Shown: positions 44,986 through 53,528 of the stretch, one piece after another | Position numbering within the stretch: the stretch's first letter is position 1 | Layout: each line of letters starts with the position of its first letter | Source: Rhizobium sp. BK418 | Lineage (GTDB): Bacteria; Pseudomonadota; Alphaproteobacteria; Rhizobiales; Rhizobiaceae | Assembly (NCBI RefSeq): GCF_004341105.1 | Contig: NZ_SLZK01000003.1 | Location: 434,001-498,000, forward strand | Direction: 5' to 3' | Length of the DNA: 64,000 bases | Position numbers and translations under genes: made by a program | Notes under the pieces: model-generated | Told to the model about the DNA's origin: nothing | Databases searched by the model: none | What the model saw: only the letters and a program-made list of their open reading frames with translations

Positions 44986-45813
44986 ATGCCTGCGACCATT
45001 TTTTCGGCGGCCAATCCGGTCGTTCTCATCGGTGCCGGCAATATGGGCGGTGCCATGCTTTCCGGATGGCTGAAGAGCGGAGTTCCGGGTTCTGCAGTGG
45101 TGGTGGTCGATCCCGGTCCGTCGTCAGCGATGATGTCGACTATCGCCGATGCCGGTGCCACGCATGTCACAGCGGCTCCTGCCGATCTCAAGGCCGGTGT
45201 TCTGTTCCTTGCGGTGAAGCCGCAGGTGATGGACGCCGTGCTTCCCACCATCAAGAGCGTCGTCGGATCGCAGACGGTGGTTGTTTCGGTCGCTGCCGGC
45301 AAGACGCTTGCCTTTCTCGAAAAACATCTCGGCGAGGCGGCCATGGTGCGTGCTATGCCGAACACGCCTGCGATGATCGGACGTGGTGTAACTGGTGCCT
45401 ATGCCAATACGCGCGTCAGCGTTGCGCAACGCGACGGCGTCAATGCCCTTCTTCGTGTCTCTGGCCCGGTCGAATGGGTACCTGCAGAATCCGATATCGA
45501 TTCCGTCACGGCGCTCTCGGGCAGCGGGCCTGCCTATGTGTTCTATCTCGTCGAGTGTATGGCAGAAGCAGGCCGTAAACTTGGCCTGCAGGCGGACCTT
45601 GCCATGCGTCTTGCGCGGGAAACTGTCGCGGGGGCTGGTGAGTTGCTGCACCAGTCCCCCGATGACGCGGCTCGCCTGCGCCAGAACGTGACCTCTCCTG
45701 GCGGGACGACCGCGGCAGCACTTTCCGTTCTGATGGCCGAAGAGGGCATGCAGCCGTTGTTCGACAGAGCGCTCGCGGCTGCCCGCAAGCGTGCCGAAGA
45801 ACTCGCCAGCTGA
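44986..45813 (+). CDS. proC: Pyrroline-5-carboxylate reductase
   Basis: The product of 275 residues has the NAD(P)-binding start VVLIGAGNMGGAML and the proC signatures SGSGPAYVFYL and NVTSPGGTTAAAL. It reduces pyrroline-5-carboxylate to proline. Reading from the ATG 44986 gives the normal length; a longer in-frame reading runs through ybjN. Confidence 0.97.
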   Translation: MPATIFSAANPVVLIGAGNMGGAMLSGWLKSGVPGSAVVVVDPGPSSAMMSTIADAGATHVTAAPADLKAGVLFLAVKPQVMDAVLPTIKSVVGSQTVVVSVAAGKTLAFLEKHLGEAAMVRAMPNTPAMIGRGVTGAYANTRVSVAQRDGVNALLRVSGPVEWVPAESDIDSVTALSGSGPAYVFYLVECMAEAGRKLGLQADLAMRLARETVAGAGELLHQSPDDAARLRQNVTSPGGTTAAALSVLMAEEGMQPLFDRALAAARKRAEELAS

Positions 45814-45824
45814 GAACGCCAATC

Positions 45825-46166
45825 ATGGCCGAAGAGATTACCTTTGCCGATTTCGAGCGCGTCGATATTCGTATCGGCACCGTCATCGAGGCCAGCCCGT
45901 TTCCGGAAGCCCGCAAGCCGGCGATCAAGCTCTTGATCGATTTCGGATCAGAGATTGGCGTCAAGAAATCCTCGGCGCAGATCACGGTGCATTATTCGCC
46001 GGAGCGGCTTGTCGGACGGCAGGTGATGGCCGTCGTCAACTTTCCGCCGCGTCAGATCGGGCCGTTTCGATCGGAAGTGCTGACACTCGGTTTTGCGGAC
46101 GAGAAGGGCGACATCGTGCTTGCGGCGGTCGAGCGGCCGGTTCCGAATGGACAGAAGCTGATGTAG
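45825..46166 (+). CDS. CsaA-like tRNA-binding protein
   Basis: The 113-residue protein is a stand-alone tRNA-binding domain: FADFERVDIRIGTVIEA at the start, KKSSAQITVHYSPERLVGRQ, VVNFPPRQIGPFRSEVLTLGF. CsaA proteins bind tRNA and have been proposed as export chaperones. Starts 11 bases after proC. Converges with DUF1349. Confidence 0.92.
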   Translation: MAEEITFADFERVDIRIGTVIEASPFPEARKPAIKLLIDFGSEIGVKKSSAQITVHYSPERLVGRQVMAVVNFPPRQIGPFRSEVLTLGFADEKGDIVLAAVERPVPNGQKLM

Positions 46167-46173
46167 GCCAGCC

Positions 46174-46207
46174 AGACCTATCCGGGTCGGCCAACCCGGA
46201 TGGGTCT
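46174..46207. terminator. 14-bp hairpin between convergent genes
   Basis: AGACCTATCCGGGT (46174-46187) pairs with ACCCGGATGGGTCT (46194-46207) with one G-T pair and a six-base loop, filling the gap between CsaA and DUF1349. No T run on either strand; probably a bidirectional transcript end. Confidence 0.6.
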
Positions 46208-46776
46208 CAGTGGATATCGCGCGACAGCGGATCACTCAATGTAAAATCGTGGAAGACGGCTTCGAAACCGGCGCGTTGCGGCGAACAGAAGACGGGGCCG
46301 ACCAGTACCTCCTCGAAAGCCGGATCGAACCAGGCGAGGCGGGCCATGCGCCATTCGTCCATCGTATCCGTGCTGTACTGGATGAACAGGGCGTCGCCGT
46401 TGCGTGTGGCGCGCACCGAAATCGCATCGAAATCATGGCCGATGCGAAAGGCCGACCAGTCGGAATTGCCGTTGGTAACCACGGTGCTGAAATGTCTGGC
46501 CCCATCGGTATATTCGATGCCACACTTCATCCAGTGCTTTTCATCAACGCGGATCATCAAGCCGGCTTGATCATAGAGCGCTTCGTAATTGGCGGAGAAG
46601 GTGACTTCGGCGGTGAAATCGCCCTTGCGGCTTTCATGCAGAAAGTGGCCATCGTCGCGGTGGAAGCCGTAATAGGTGCCCTGCCAGAAATCGGTCTTTT
46701 CGCCGGAGCGGACGTGAAGGGCGCCGTCGCGTTCCTCGAAGAAGGGCGGTGCGTTCAGCCAAGCCATGTGTTTCAT
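46207..46776 (-). CDS. DUF1349 domain-containing protein
   Basis: A 189-residue protein with the DUF1349 (concanavalin-like) pattern: LNAPPFFEERDGALHVRSGEKTDFWQGTYYGF and YDQAGLMIRVDEKHWMKCGIEY. No signal peptide or membrane segment. Related proteins are annotated as regulators or sugar-binding proteins. Two bases after the metallo-hydrolase gene stop, so co-transcribed with it. Confidence 0.9.
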   Translation of the reverse strand: MKHMAWLNAPPFFEERDGALHVRSGEKTDFWQGTYYGFHRDDGHFLHESRKGDFTAEVTFSANYEALYDQAGLMIRVDEKHWMKCGIEYTDGARHFSTVVTNGNSDWSAFRIGHDFDAISVRATRNGDALFIQYSTDTMDEWRMARLAWFDPAFEEVLVGPVFCSPQRAGFEAVFHDFTLSDPLSRDIH

Positions 46777-46778
46777 GC

Positions 46779-47423
46779 TCAGGTCTCTCGCAAGAAGGGA
46801 TTTTCACGGCGTTCGTCGCCGATGCGACTGCCGGGCCCGTGACCGCAGATGAAGCCGACGTCGTCGCCGAGCGGCAGTACCTTGTCTCGGATGGAATCGA
46901 GAAGTTGACGATGGTTTCCGCCGGGCAGGTCGGTCCGGCCGATCGAGCCATTGAAGAGCACGTCGCCGAGATGGGCGAATTTCTGCGCGCGGTTGAAGTA
47001 GATCACGTGGCCCGGCGCATGGCCTGGTGTGTGGTAGACCTCGAATTTGTGGGCACCAAACGAGACCGTGTCGCCATCCTTCAGCCAGCGGTCGGGTGTG
47101 ACGTTCTGCAGGCCCTGTACGCCATATTTCTCGGCCTGGGTTTCGATGCGCTGCAGGAGCGGCAGATCGTCCTCATGCGGGCCAACGATATCGACTCCGA
47201 GCTTCTCCTTGAGTTCCTTGGCGCCGCCGGCATGATCGAGATGGCCGTGGGTAAGCCAGATTTCCTTGATCTCGAGGCCGTGCTCCTCGATCACGCCTGC
47301 AATGACAGAGACATCGCCACCGGGATCGACGACTACGCCTTCCTTCGTGTCCGGATCGAAGAGAATGGTGCAGTTCTGCTGGAAGGGTGTCACCGGAATG
47401 ATTCCGGCCTGGAGCATGCCCAT
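46779..47423 (-). CDS. MBL-fold metallo-hydrolase
   Basis: The product is about 214 residues from the ATG 47421-47423, with GAGG six bases ahead. Motifs are the THGHLDHAGG metal site, GHAPGHVIYF and the terminal GHGPGSRIGDER. It probably hydrolyses thioesters or a related ester with two metals, in the glyoxalase II-like branch. First gene of a pair with DUF1349. Confidence 0.93.
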   Translation of the reverse strand: MGMLQAGIIPVTPFQQNCTILFDPDTKEGVVVDPGGDVSVIAGVIEEHGLEIKEIWLTHGHLDHAGGAKELKEKLGVDIVGPHEDDLPLLQRIETQAEKYGVQGLQNVTPDRWLKDGDTVSFGAHKFEVYHTPGHAPGHVIYFNRAQKFAHLGDVLFNGSIGRTDLPGGNHRQLLDSIRDKVLPLGDDVGFICGHGPGSRIGDERRENPFLRET

Positions 47424-47701
47424 GAATGCCTCACTTCGCGTCTTCAATGTCCTATCTCTATAGGCGCAAATGCAGTCGAAGGCAGCCGGAATTTTCGGCA
47501 GGCTCACGCGGAAAAGACAGGCTGCAACAGGAATTTATTGATCATTCAAGCGGCAGGTCGCCACGCTATCAGGCGCGTTTGCGATGCTTTTTCAATGGCT
47601 TATCCAAGGTTTCCCGATGCCGTTTTCGGCTCGACCGTGCGGAGAGGAACATCCTGGCAACCCACGCGTTGTCAGCCCATGGCAACAAGGGAGATATTAC
47701 A

Positions 47702-48319
47702 ATGACCCTGAAGAGAAACCTTCTGCTGGCAGGCGCCTTTCTGGCCGTAAGCGCCGGCTTTGCCCAGGCGGACATGGTAGCGACATCCATCAGCGACCTG
47801 AACATCCGCTCAGGCCCTGGTCCGCAATATCCTTCCGTCGGCGTCGCCATGCGAGGCTCGACTGCCGTGCTTGATGGCTGCATCGAAGGCAGCCGCTGGT
47901 GCCGTGTCGACGTGAGCGGCGTGCGCGGCTGGGTCTATGCCCAGTATCTGCAGGTCGATCAGGGCGGCTCGCCCGTCATCGTCGAGCAGCATCGCGCCGA
48001 ACTCGGCGTGCCTGTCGTGACCTATGAGACGACTGGCAGCGTCGTGCCGGTACAGCCAATGCCGGCGCCGGGCGACGAACTGATCGGCCCGGTTGGCTCG
48101 GTCGAGGCCATTACGCCGCCGGACGAAGTGCTCACCTATATCGACACGACCCCGACACAAACCGTGCGGCTTGGTGGCGATGTGGTCGTCGGTGCCGAAG
48201 TTCCTGCGGATGTGACCTTCCAGACGATTCCGGATTATCAGTATCGCTATGTCCGCATCAACAATCGGCCGGTGCTGGTCGACCCGGGCACGCGCCGCAT
48301 CGTCTATGTCTATCAATGA
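47702..48319 (+). CDS. SH3/DUF1236 exported protein
   Basis: The 205-residue product starts with a signal peptide (MTLKRNLLLAGAFLAVSAGF then AQAD), then an SH3-like domain (NIRSGPGPQYPSVGVAMRGS, WCRVDVSGVRGWVYAQYL) and a C-terminal DUF1236-type stretch (VTFQTIPDYQYRYVRINNRPVLVDPGT in pieces). Likely periplasmic cell wall-binding. Start at ATG 47702 with AAGGGAG upstream. Confidence 0.9.
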   Translation: MTLKRNLLLAGAFLAVSAGFAQADMVATSISDLNIRSGPGPQYPSVGVAMRGSTAVLDGCIEGSRWCRVDVSGVRGWVYAQYLQVDQGGSPVIVEQHRAELGVPVVTYETTGSVVPVQPMPAPGDELIGPVGSVEAITPPDEVLTYIDTTPTQTVRLGGDVVVGAEVPADVTFQTIPDYQYRYVRINNRPVLVDPGTRRIVYVYQ

Positions 48320-48331
48320 GCTCAGTAGAGA

Positions 48332-48355
48332 GGCGGCCATGCGGCCGCCTTGGGC
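48332..48355 (+). terminator. Terminator of the SH3 gene
   Basis: GGCGGCC (48332-48338) pairs with GGCCGCC (48343-48349) with a four-base loop and a short T-rich end. Confidence 0.7.
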
Positions 48356-48598
48356 TTATTGAGAACTACGCCAGCCGCTCGGCGTCTCCATCGGTTCGAT
48401 CTCATGCCTGGTATCTGCTGCCTATCGGTGGCGGCAGATCGCCGAACGAGCAGCGACGCTCGCCCGAGGCAGTCTTCATAAGCTCCCGCGTGGGTTGCCA
48501 GAATTCTCTATTTCTCCTCTGAAATATGCTAATATCCAAATGTGCCATCCGGCGATGGCATGAGTCGGTGATCGGGGAGATCGCCAGAGGAGGGAATT

Positions 48599-48865
48599 AT
48601 GGAAGCGCTACTTCCGCTCATCACACAATTGATTGCGGGTGCTGTTGGCGGCAATGTCGCAAGCGCTGCGCTCAAGCAGCAGGCGATCAACGTCGTTGCC
48701 CGCACAATCGCGGGTGCTATCGGTGGTATCGGTGGCGGTATGCTGCTCAGCATGGTCGGCGGTGAAGCCGCAATGACTGGGCTGATTGCCGACGGCATCG
48801 GCGGACTGATCGGTGGCGGCATTCTTTCGACGCTTGCTGGCCTGGTCATGGCCAAGGCACGCTGA
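48599..48865 (+). CDS. Glycine-zipper small membrane protein
   Basis: The 88-residue product has AGAGGAGGG before its ATG at 48599. Almost all residues are hydrophobic or Gly, with GxxxG-type repeats: GAVGGNVAS, IAGAIGGIGGGMLLSMVGGE, IADGIGGLIGGGILSTL. This is a glycine-zipper pattern seen in small pore-like or membrane proteins. I do not recognise the family or its target. Confidence 0.8.
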   Translation: MEALLPLITQLIAGAVGGNVASAALKQQAINVVARTIAGAIGGIGGGMLLSMVGGEAAMTGLIADGIGGLIGGGILSTLAGLVMAKAR

Positions 48866-49455
48866 AGGTTCAGGCGCGCTGGGCGAAGAAACGGAGCGGC
48901 AGACACAAGCGTCTGGTCGGCGCCATGACTGGTTGAGGTCTTATTCGGCGGCGATTGCAGCGGCCGGATCGGTTCTCTCATGTAGTCGTTCATTGGCGTC
49001 AAAAGCTGTCGCATTGTGCAGCGATTAAGCCCGGTTTCGGAAACTAGGTGATTTGCCCGGACGAACCGCTCAAAAGGCATTCGGAAAAGCTCTTCAGCTC
49101 TTCCGGGCGCTTGTTGAGCGACTTCGATACTGCGTCGTTTGGCCGGTTCGATTTCCGTCTGCGGGTGATGCCGTTCAGGAAGCGATCCCCGCGTGAGCGT
49201 GTGAATAACGCCATCCTTGATAGAGAAGATACCGGCGCCGATCGCCTCCGCCGTCTGGCCGCGAGCATCGCTGGGCATTGCCTCTCCTGCGCGCTTGCGC
49301 CATGTCTGTTGATTGTTGCCCTCATTACGTTCTATCCACTGGCGCAAGGGGAAATTGCGCGTTGCGCTGGAGATTTGCCGGTCCGGTTTTAGTTTCCAGA
49401 TGGAACAGTCCTTTCAGCCTTCCGCAAGATTCGGAAAGTTCTTGGCAAAAAGTAC
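48866..49455. other. Gene-poor stretch between the glycine-zipper gene and the MarR operon
   Basis: About 590 bases without a frame I would defend on either strand. Overlapping frames of 90-270 codons on both strands share no recognisable motif. It may be a decayed gene, a non-coding RNA region or plain spacer; composition remains similar to neighbours. Confidence 0.5.
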
Positions 49456-49494
49456 GTCAGCAAGCTGACATATTTTTGCTTAGGTTTCGCTGAC
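49456..49494. promoter_or_regulatory. Probable MarR operator
   Basis: GTCAGC (49456-49461) and GCTGAC (49464-49469) form a perfect 6-bp dyad with a 2-base gap. A third GCTGAC lies at 49489-49494. The dyad ends 50 bases before the MarR GTG start, where a MarR protein would be expected to bind for autoregulation. Confidence 0.55.
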
Positions 49495-49519
49495 AGCGCG
49501 CCGAGAGAAAGGAAACAGA

Positions 49520-50011
49520 GTGCCACGACAGACCAGCTCGAAAGCAGGCAAACTTGAGCCGCTGACCGCTCCGATGGAGGATGTCGGCACTATTGATTTC
49601 GAGATTATCGAGCTGTTCTTCTTCGCTTATCGCGATTTCGTTTCAGACCCCGATGCCATTCTCGAAAAGAGCGGTTTCGGGCGGGCGCATCACCGCGTCG
49701 TGCACTTCGTCAACCGCAATCCAGGCATGACCGTCGCGGATCTGCTCGAGACGCTGAAGATCACCAAGCAAAGCCTTGCAAGAGTACTGAAACAACTGAT
49801 CGATTCAGGCTATATTCGGCAAGTGGCAGGCCCGGAGGATCGCCGTCAGCGCAAGCTCTATCCTACCAAATCGGGCAGGGAGCTGGCGCTTGCGCTTGCC
49901 GAGCCGCAATCACGCCGTATTGAACGGGCATTCGAAGGAGCTTCCCCGGAGGCGCGGGAGGGCGTAAAGGCGTTTCTCAGAGGCATGAGAAACAGACAGA
50001 AGGCGAATTAA
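49520..50011 (+). CDS. MarR-family regulator
   Basis: The 163-residue protein has a MarR winged helix: RAHHRVVHFVNRNPGMTVADLL, KITKQSLARVLKQLIDSGYI and GPEDRRQRKLYPTKSG, the last being the beta-hairpin wing. GTG start after AAAGGAAACAGA. Its stop TAA directly precedes the ATG of the response-regulator gene, so the MarR and two-component genes are co-transcribed. It may be related to LdtR-type regulators. A likely operator lies in its own promoter. Confidence 0.93.
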   Translation: MPRQTSSKAGKLEPLTAPMEDVGTIDFEIIELFFFAYRDFVSDPDAILEKSGFGRAHHRVVHFVNRNPGMTVADLLETLKITKQSLARVLKQLIDSGYIRQVAGPEDRRQRKLYPTKSGRELALALAEPQSRRIERAFEGASPEAREGVKAFLRGMRNRQKAN

Positions 50012-50713
50012 ATGGCGGTGAAAACAGGCATTTCCGATGACGCGGCGCACCTTCTCGTTGTCGATGACGACACCCGTATTCGCGCACTCCTGAACCGCTA
50101 CCTGACGGAAAATGGTTTTCGCGTGACCGTCGCTTCCGATGGAGCCGAAGCGCAGCGCAAACTCGCGGGGCTCGATTTTGACCTCATCATCATGGACGTG
50201 ATGATGCCAGGCGAATCCGGAATCGACGTCACGCGCGGGCTCAGAGCCGTGAAGAACGTGCCGATCATCATGCTGACGGCGCTTGCCGAATCCGGCAACC
50301 GCATCGCCGGTCTCGAGGCGGGTGCCGACGATTACCTTTCCAAGCCTTTCGACCCGCGTGAACTGGTCCTGCGCGTCAACAACATCCTGCGCCGCAACAG
50401 CGGCGGTGATACGCCGAAGATCGAGCAGATCATGTTCGGCCCCTACACGTTCTCGCTCACCCGCAAGGAGTTGAAGAAGGCGGCCGAAGTGATCCGTCTG
50501 ACGGACCGCGAACAGGAGATCATGCTCCTGTTTGCCCGGCGGGCCGGCGATACGATCCCCCGGCACGAGTTGATCGGAGACGACGCGGAAGTCGGTGAAC
50601 GCACCATCGACGTTCAGATCAACCGCCTGCGCCGCAAGATCGAAGACGATCCTGCCAATCCGGTCTGGCTGCAGACCGTGCGCGGTATCGGATACAGGCT
50701 GAGCATCGACTGA
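50012..50713 (+). CDS. OmpR-family response regulator
   Basis: The 233-residue protein has a receiver domain with LLVVDDDTRIRALLN, phospho-acceptor Asp about residue 62 (DLIIMDVMMPGESG) and Lys in LSKPFDPREL, plus a winged-helix DNA-binding domain ending DVQINRLRRKIEDDP. OmpR/PhoB-type. The stop of the MarR gene touches its start. Pairs with the sensor kinase 25 bases downstream. Confidence 0.96.
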   Translation: MAVKTGISDDAAHLLVVDDDTRIRALLNRYLTENGFRVTVASDGAEAQRKLAGLDFDLIIMDVMMPGESGIDVTRGLRAVKNVPIIMLTALAESGNRIAGLEAGADDYLSKPFDPRELVLRVNNILRRNSGGDTPKIEQIMFGPYTFSLTRKELKKAAEVIRLTDREQEIMLLFARRAGDTIPRHELIGDDAEVGERTIDVQINRLRRKIEDDPANPVWLQTVRGIGYRLSID

Positions 50714-50738
50714 AAGGACAGGTTCGGGACCGGCGCAA

Positions 50739-52115
50739 ATGGTGACATTCGACAGCTTGCGGCGGGAAGACCGCTCTCCGGCACCGGGCTGGCGCTGGTT
50801 CATCCGCTGGCTGCGGCGGCGGCTGCCGACAGGCCTCTATACGCGTTCGCTCCTCATCATCATCATTCCGATGGTGCTTCTGCAATCGGTCGTCGCTGCC
50901 GTGTTCATGGAGCGTCACTGGCAGATGGTGACCGAGCGGCTGTCGCTTGGCGTTACCCGCGATATTGCCGCCATCATCGAGGTCATCAATACCTATCCGC
51001 AAGATGCGGACTATAGCGAAATCATCCGCATTGCTCGCGATCAGCTCAACCTGCAGATTTCGATCGAGCCGGATGGAGATTTGCCACCGCCGCGAGACAA
51101 GCCGTTCTTCTCGATCCTCGATAGCATTCTGAGCGACGAAATCACTGATGAAATCCGCCGGCCGTTCTGGATTGATACGGTCGGCAATTCCAACCTCATC
51201 GAGATCCGCATCAAGCTCGACAACCGCATCCTGCGCGTCATCACAAAACGCAGCCAGGCCTATGCGTCGAACACGCATATCTTCATTCTCTGGATGGTCG
51301 GCGCGTCGCTGGTGCTGATCGCAATCTCGATCCTCTTCCTGCGCGGCCAGATCCGGCCGATCCTCAATCTGGCGCGGGCAGCCGAGAGTTTCGGCAAGGG
51401 GCAGAAGGCCGACAATTTCTATCCGCGCGGCGCCGATGAAGTTCGTCGCGCTGGCCTTGCCTTCATCCTCATGCGCGAGCGCATCGAGCGGCAGATCGAG
51501 CAGCGAACGGCGATGCTCTCAGGCGTCAGCCATGACCTCAGGACTATCCTGACGCGCTTCAAGCTGCAGCTGGCGCTTGCCGGCGACAATCCCGATCTCG
51601 CCGGTCTGAATGAAGACGTCAATGACATGCAGACGATGCTTGAAGCCTATATGGCTTTCGCCAAGGGCGAGGTCGAGGAGGATGTCGGCGAGCTGAAGCT
51701 CAGCGAGATTTTCGAGAAGCTCGAAGCCGATTTCGAACTGCACGGCAAGGTGCTGACCTATTCCATCGACGGCGAGGACGATATCTCGGTGCGGCCGAAT
51801 GCCTTCACGCGGCTTGTGACAAATCTCGCCTCCAATGCAAGGCGCTATGCAGGCACGCTGAACATCGAGGCGAAGCACGGGGCAAAGTGGCTGACCATTA
51901 TCTTCGACGACGATGGCCCAGGCATCCCTGAGAAGTATCGGGAAGACGTGTTCAAGCCATTCTTCCGCCTGGACACCGCACGCAATCTCGATGCGTCCGG
52001 GACTGGCCTCGGGCTTGCGATCGTCAGAGACATTGCGCGCAGCCATGGCGGAAACATCACGCTCAGCGACAGTCCGCTTGGCGGATTAAGGGCGACGGTG
52101 AGGATTCCGGCCTAG
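50739..52115 (+). CDS. EnvZ-like sensor histidine kinase
   Basis: The 458-residue protein has membrane segments near 40-60 and 185-205 around a periplasmic region of about 120 residues, then HAMP, a phospho-acceptor region MLSGVSHDLRTILTRF (His about 265; the usual Pro of HDLRTP is Ile) and a GHKL ATPase with NLASNARRYAGT, DDDGPGIPE and GTGLGLAIVRDI. The order MarR-OmpR-EnvZ suggests that the MarR protein is tied to the same signal. Its end overlaps the HxlR gene by four bases. Confidence 0.95.
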   Translation: MVTFDSLRREDRSPAPGWRWFIRWLRRRLPTGLYTRSLLIIIIPMVLLQSVVAAVFMERHWQMVTERLSLGVTRDIAAIIEVINTYPQDADYSEIIRIARDQLNLQISIEPDGDLPPPRDKPFFSILDSILSDEITDEIRRPFWIDTVGNSNLIEIRIKLDNRILRVITKRSQAYASNTHIFILWMVGASLVLIAISILFLRGQIRPILNLARAAESFGKGQKADNFYPRGADEVRRAGLAFILMRERIERQIEQRTAMLSGVSHDLRTILTRFKLQLALAGDNPDLAGLNEDVNDMQTMLEAYMAFAKGEVEEDVGELKLSEIFEKLEADFELHGKVLTYSIDGEDDISVRPNAFTRLVTNLASNARRYAGTLNIEAKHGAKWLTIIFDDDGPGIPEKYREDVFKPFFRLDTARNLDASGTGLGLAIVRDIARSHGGNITLSDSPLGGLRATVRIPA

Positions 52116-52489
52116 CGCTCGCTCGCCGGTTTGGCGTCGAATTCATTCAGATGGATGACGATCCAGCGCCAGAGCGAGACGACCTGGGTCAAGAGCTCGC
52201 GGCCAAGCGGGGTCAGCGCATATTCGACGCGTGGCGGTACCTGCGGATAGAGCGTACGGATGACGAGACCGTCGCTTTCGAGCGTGCGCAGCGTCTGTGT
52301 CAGCACCTTCTGGCTGATATCCTCGACCCGTTCCAGCACCCTTGAAAACCGCAGGGGACCATCGGCTTCCGACAGCACGTGAAGGACGCGCAGCGGCCAT
52401 TTTGCCGCGGCGCGCTCCAGCAGTTGGCGTGCCCTGGCATCCTGCTCATCGCTCATATTGGAGCAGAAGTCGAAGATATCATCTTTCAT
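52112..52489 (-). CDS. HxlR-family regulator
   Basis: The 125-residue protein has the HxlR winged-helix pattern: WPLRVLHVLSEADGPLRFSRV, ISQKVLTQTLRTLESDGLVIRT, VPPRVEYALTPLG. One cysteine (FDFCSNM) at the N-terminus may make it redox-sensitive. Divergent from an SDR gene 98 bases away, which is its most likely target. 3' end overlaps the kinase gene. Confidence 0.93.
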   Translation of the reverse strand: MKDDIFDFCSNMSDEQDARARQLLERAAAKWPLRVLHVLSEADGPLRFSRVLERVEDISQKVLTQTLRTLESDGLVIRTLYPQVPPRVEYALTPLGRELLTQVVSLWRWIVIHLNEFDAKPASER

Positions 52490-52496
52490 CGTAGTT

Positions 52497-52532
52497 ACTT
52501 TCAGGTGTGTATAGATCTCTAAGGTACCTTCT
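52497..52532. promoter_or_regulatory. Possible HxlR operator region
   Basis: In the 98-base gap between HxlR and SDR genes, TACTTTC (52497-52503) and TACCTTC (52526-52532) repeat in the same direction and AAGGTACCTT (52522-52531) is a perfect palindrome. Plausible binding sites for the divergent regulator. Confidence 0.4.
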
Positions 52533-52587
52533 TTCCATCTGAAACAACAGATCCTAGATGAACCGGAAACCGAAAAAGGAGGTTTCC

Positions 52588-53460
52588 ATGTCGAAGGTTT
52601 GGTTGATTACGGGAAGTTCGCGCGGCCTCGGCCGGGCGCTGGCCACTGCGGTGCTCGAAGCTGGCGACAGACTGGTGGCAACGGCACGCGATCCCGGGCA
52701 GCTTGCGGGTCTTGTCAAGGCATTTGGTTCGCGCGTTCTGGCGCTGCCGCTTGACGTGACCGATGAGGCTGCCGCGAGCGCGGCGGTGAAGACGGCAGTC
52801 GAAACATTTGGCAGGCTCGATGTGCTTGTCAACAATGCCGGCTACGGCAACGTCGCGCCGATCGAGGATACGAGTCTTGCGGATTTCCGTGCACAGATCG
52901 AGACCAATCTCTTCGGCACCGTTATCATGACCAAGGCGGCGATCCCGATCATGCGCGGGCAGGGGGCAGGGCATATCATCCAATTCTCTTCCGTCGGCGG
53001 AAGGATCGGGCCTGTGGGTCGTGCGCCCTATGCCGCGGCGAAATGGGGCGTCGAAGGCTTTTCCGAAGTGCTGTCCAAAGAGGTTGGGCCGCTTGGTATC
53101 AAGGTGACGGTCATCGAACCAGGCGGCTTCCGCACGGATTTTGCCGGTTCGTCGACGGCGATTTATGGAGGCCGCCCGGAATATGCCGAAACGGTCGGCG
53201 CCATGGCGGAGTACCAGCGCAACTACAACGGTCGCCAACCCGGCGATCCGGATAAGGCCGCTGCCGTGGTGCTGCACATTGCTTCACTCGATGTACCACC
53301 ATTACGCCTGCTGCTTGGCAGTGATGCGGCCGCAGCGGTGGAAAAGGCAGATGCTGCGCGAATGGAGGCCGATCGTACCTGGCGTGCCGTCAGCCTATCG
53401 ACTGATTTCGAGCCGGGCGGAGGGGCTGTCCGTATGCCGTGGGATAAGAAAGCCGGTTAA
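52588..53460 (+). CDS. Short-chain dehydrogenase/reductase
   Basis: The 290-residue product begins MSKVWLITGSSRGLGRAL (TGSSRGLG dinucleotide site), has NNAGYGN, the SSVGG segment and YAAAK catalytic pair, so it is a classical SDR. AGGAGG precedes the ATG 52588 by six bases; longer in-frame reading starts at 52558. Divergent from HxlR, a layout typical of redox- or xenobiotic-induced oxidoreductases. Substrate unknown. Confidence 0.95.
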   Translation: MSKVWLITGSSRGLGRALATAVLEAGDRLVATARDPGQLAGLVKAFGSRVLALPLDVTDEAAASAAVKTAVETFGRLDVLVNNAGYGNVAPIEDTSLADFRAQIETNLFGTVIMTKAAIPIMRGQGAGHIIQFSSVGGRIGPVGRAPYAAAKWGVEGFSEVLSKEVGPLGIKVTVIEPGGFRTDFAGSSTAIYGGRPEYAETVGAMAEYQRNYNGRQPGDPDKAAAVVLHIASLDVPPLRLLLGSDAAAAVEKADAARMEADRTWRAVSLSTDFEPGGGAVRMPWDKKAG

Positions 53461-53478
53461 GACTATCTGCCACAAATG

Positions 53479-53506
53479 AAAAGCGCCGCTCGGAGGCGGC
53501 GCTTTT
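53479..53506. terminator. Bidirectional terminator
   Basis: AAAAGCGCCGC (53479-53489) and GCGGCGCTTTT (53496-53506) form an 11-bp perfect stem. It serves the SDR gene on the plus strand and the BA14K gene on the minus strand. Confidence 0.92.
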
Positions 53507-53528
53507 CATTCAAAGTATTATCGGACTA

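Noticed and set aside
48529..49347. Minus-strand frame of 272 codons across the glycine-zipper gene
   Set aside because: Proline/serine-rich part is a mirror of the Gly-rich plus-strand gene, and the rest shows no motif; kept only as a note on the gene-poor stretch.
49048..49392. 114-codon plus-strand frame before the MarR operon
   Set aside because: No recognisable domain or good ribosome site; opposite-strand frames of the same length exist.
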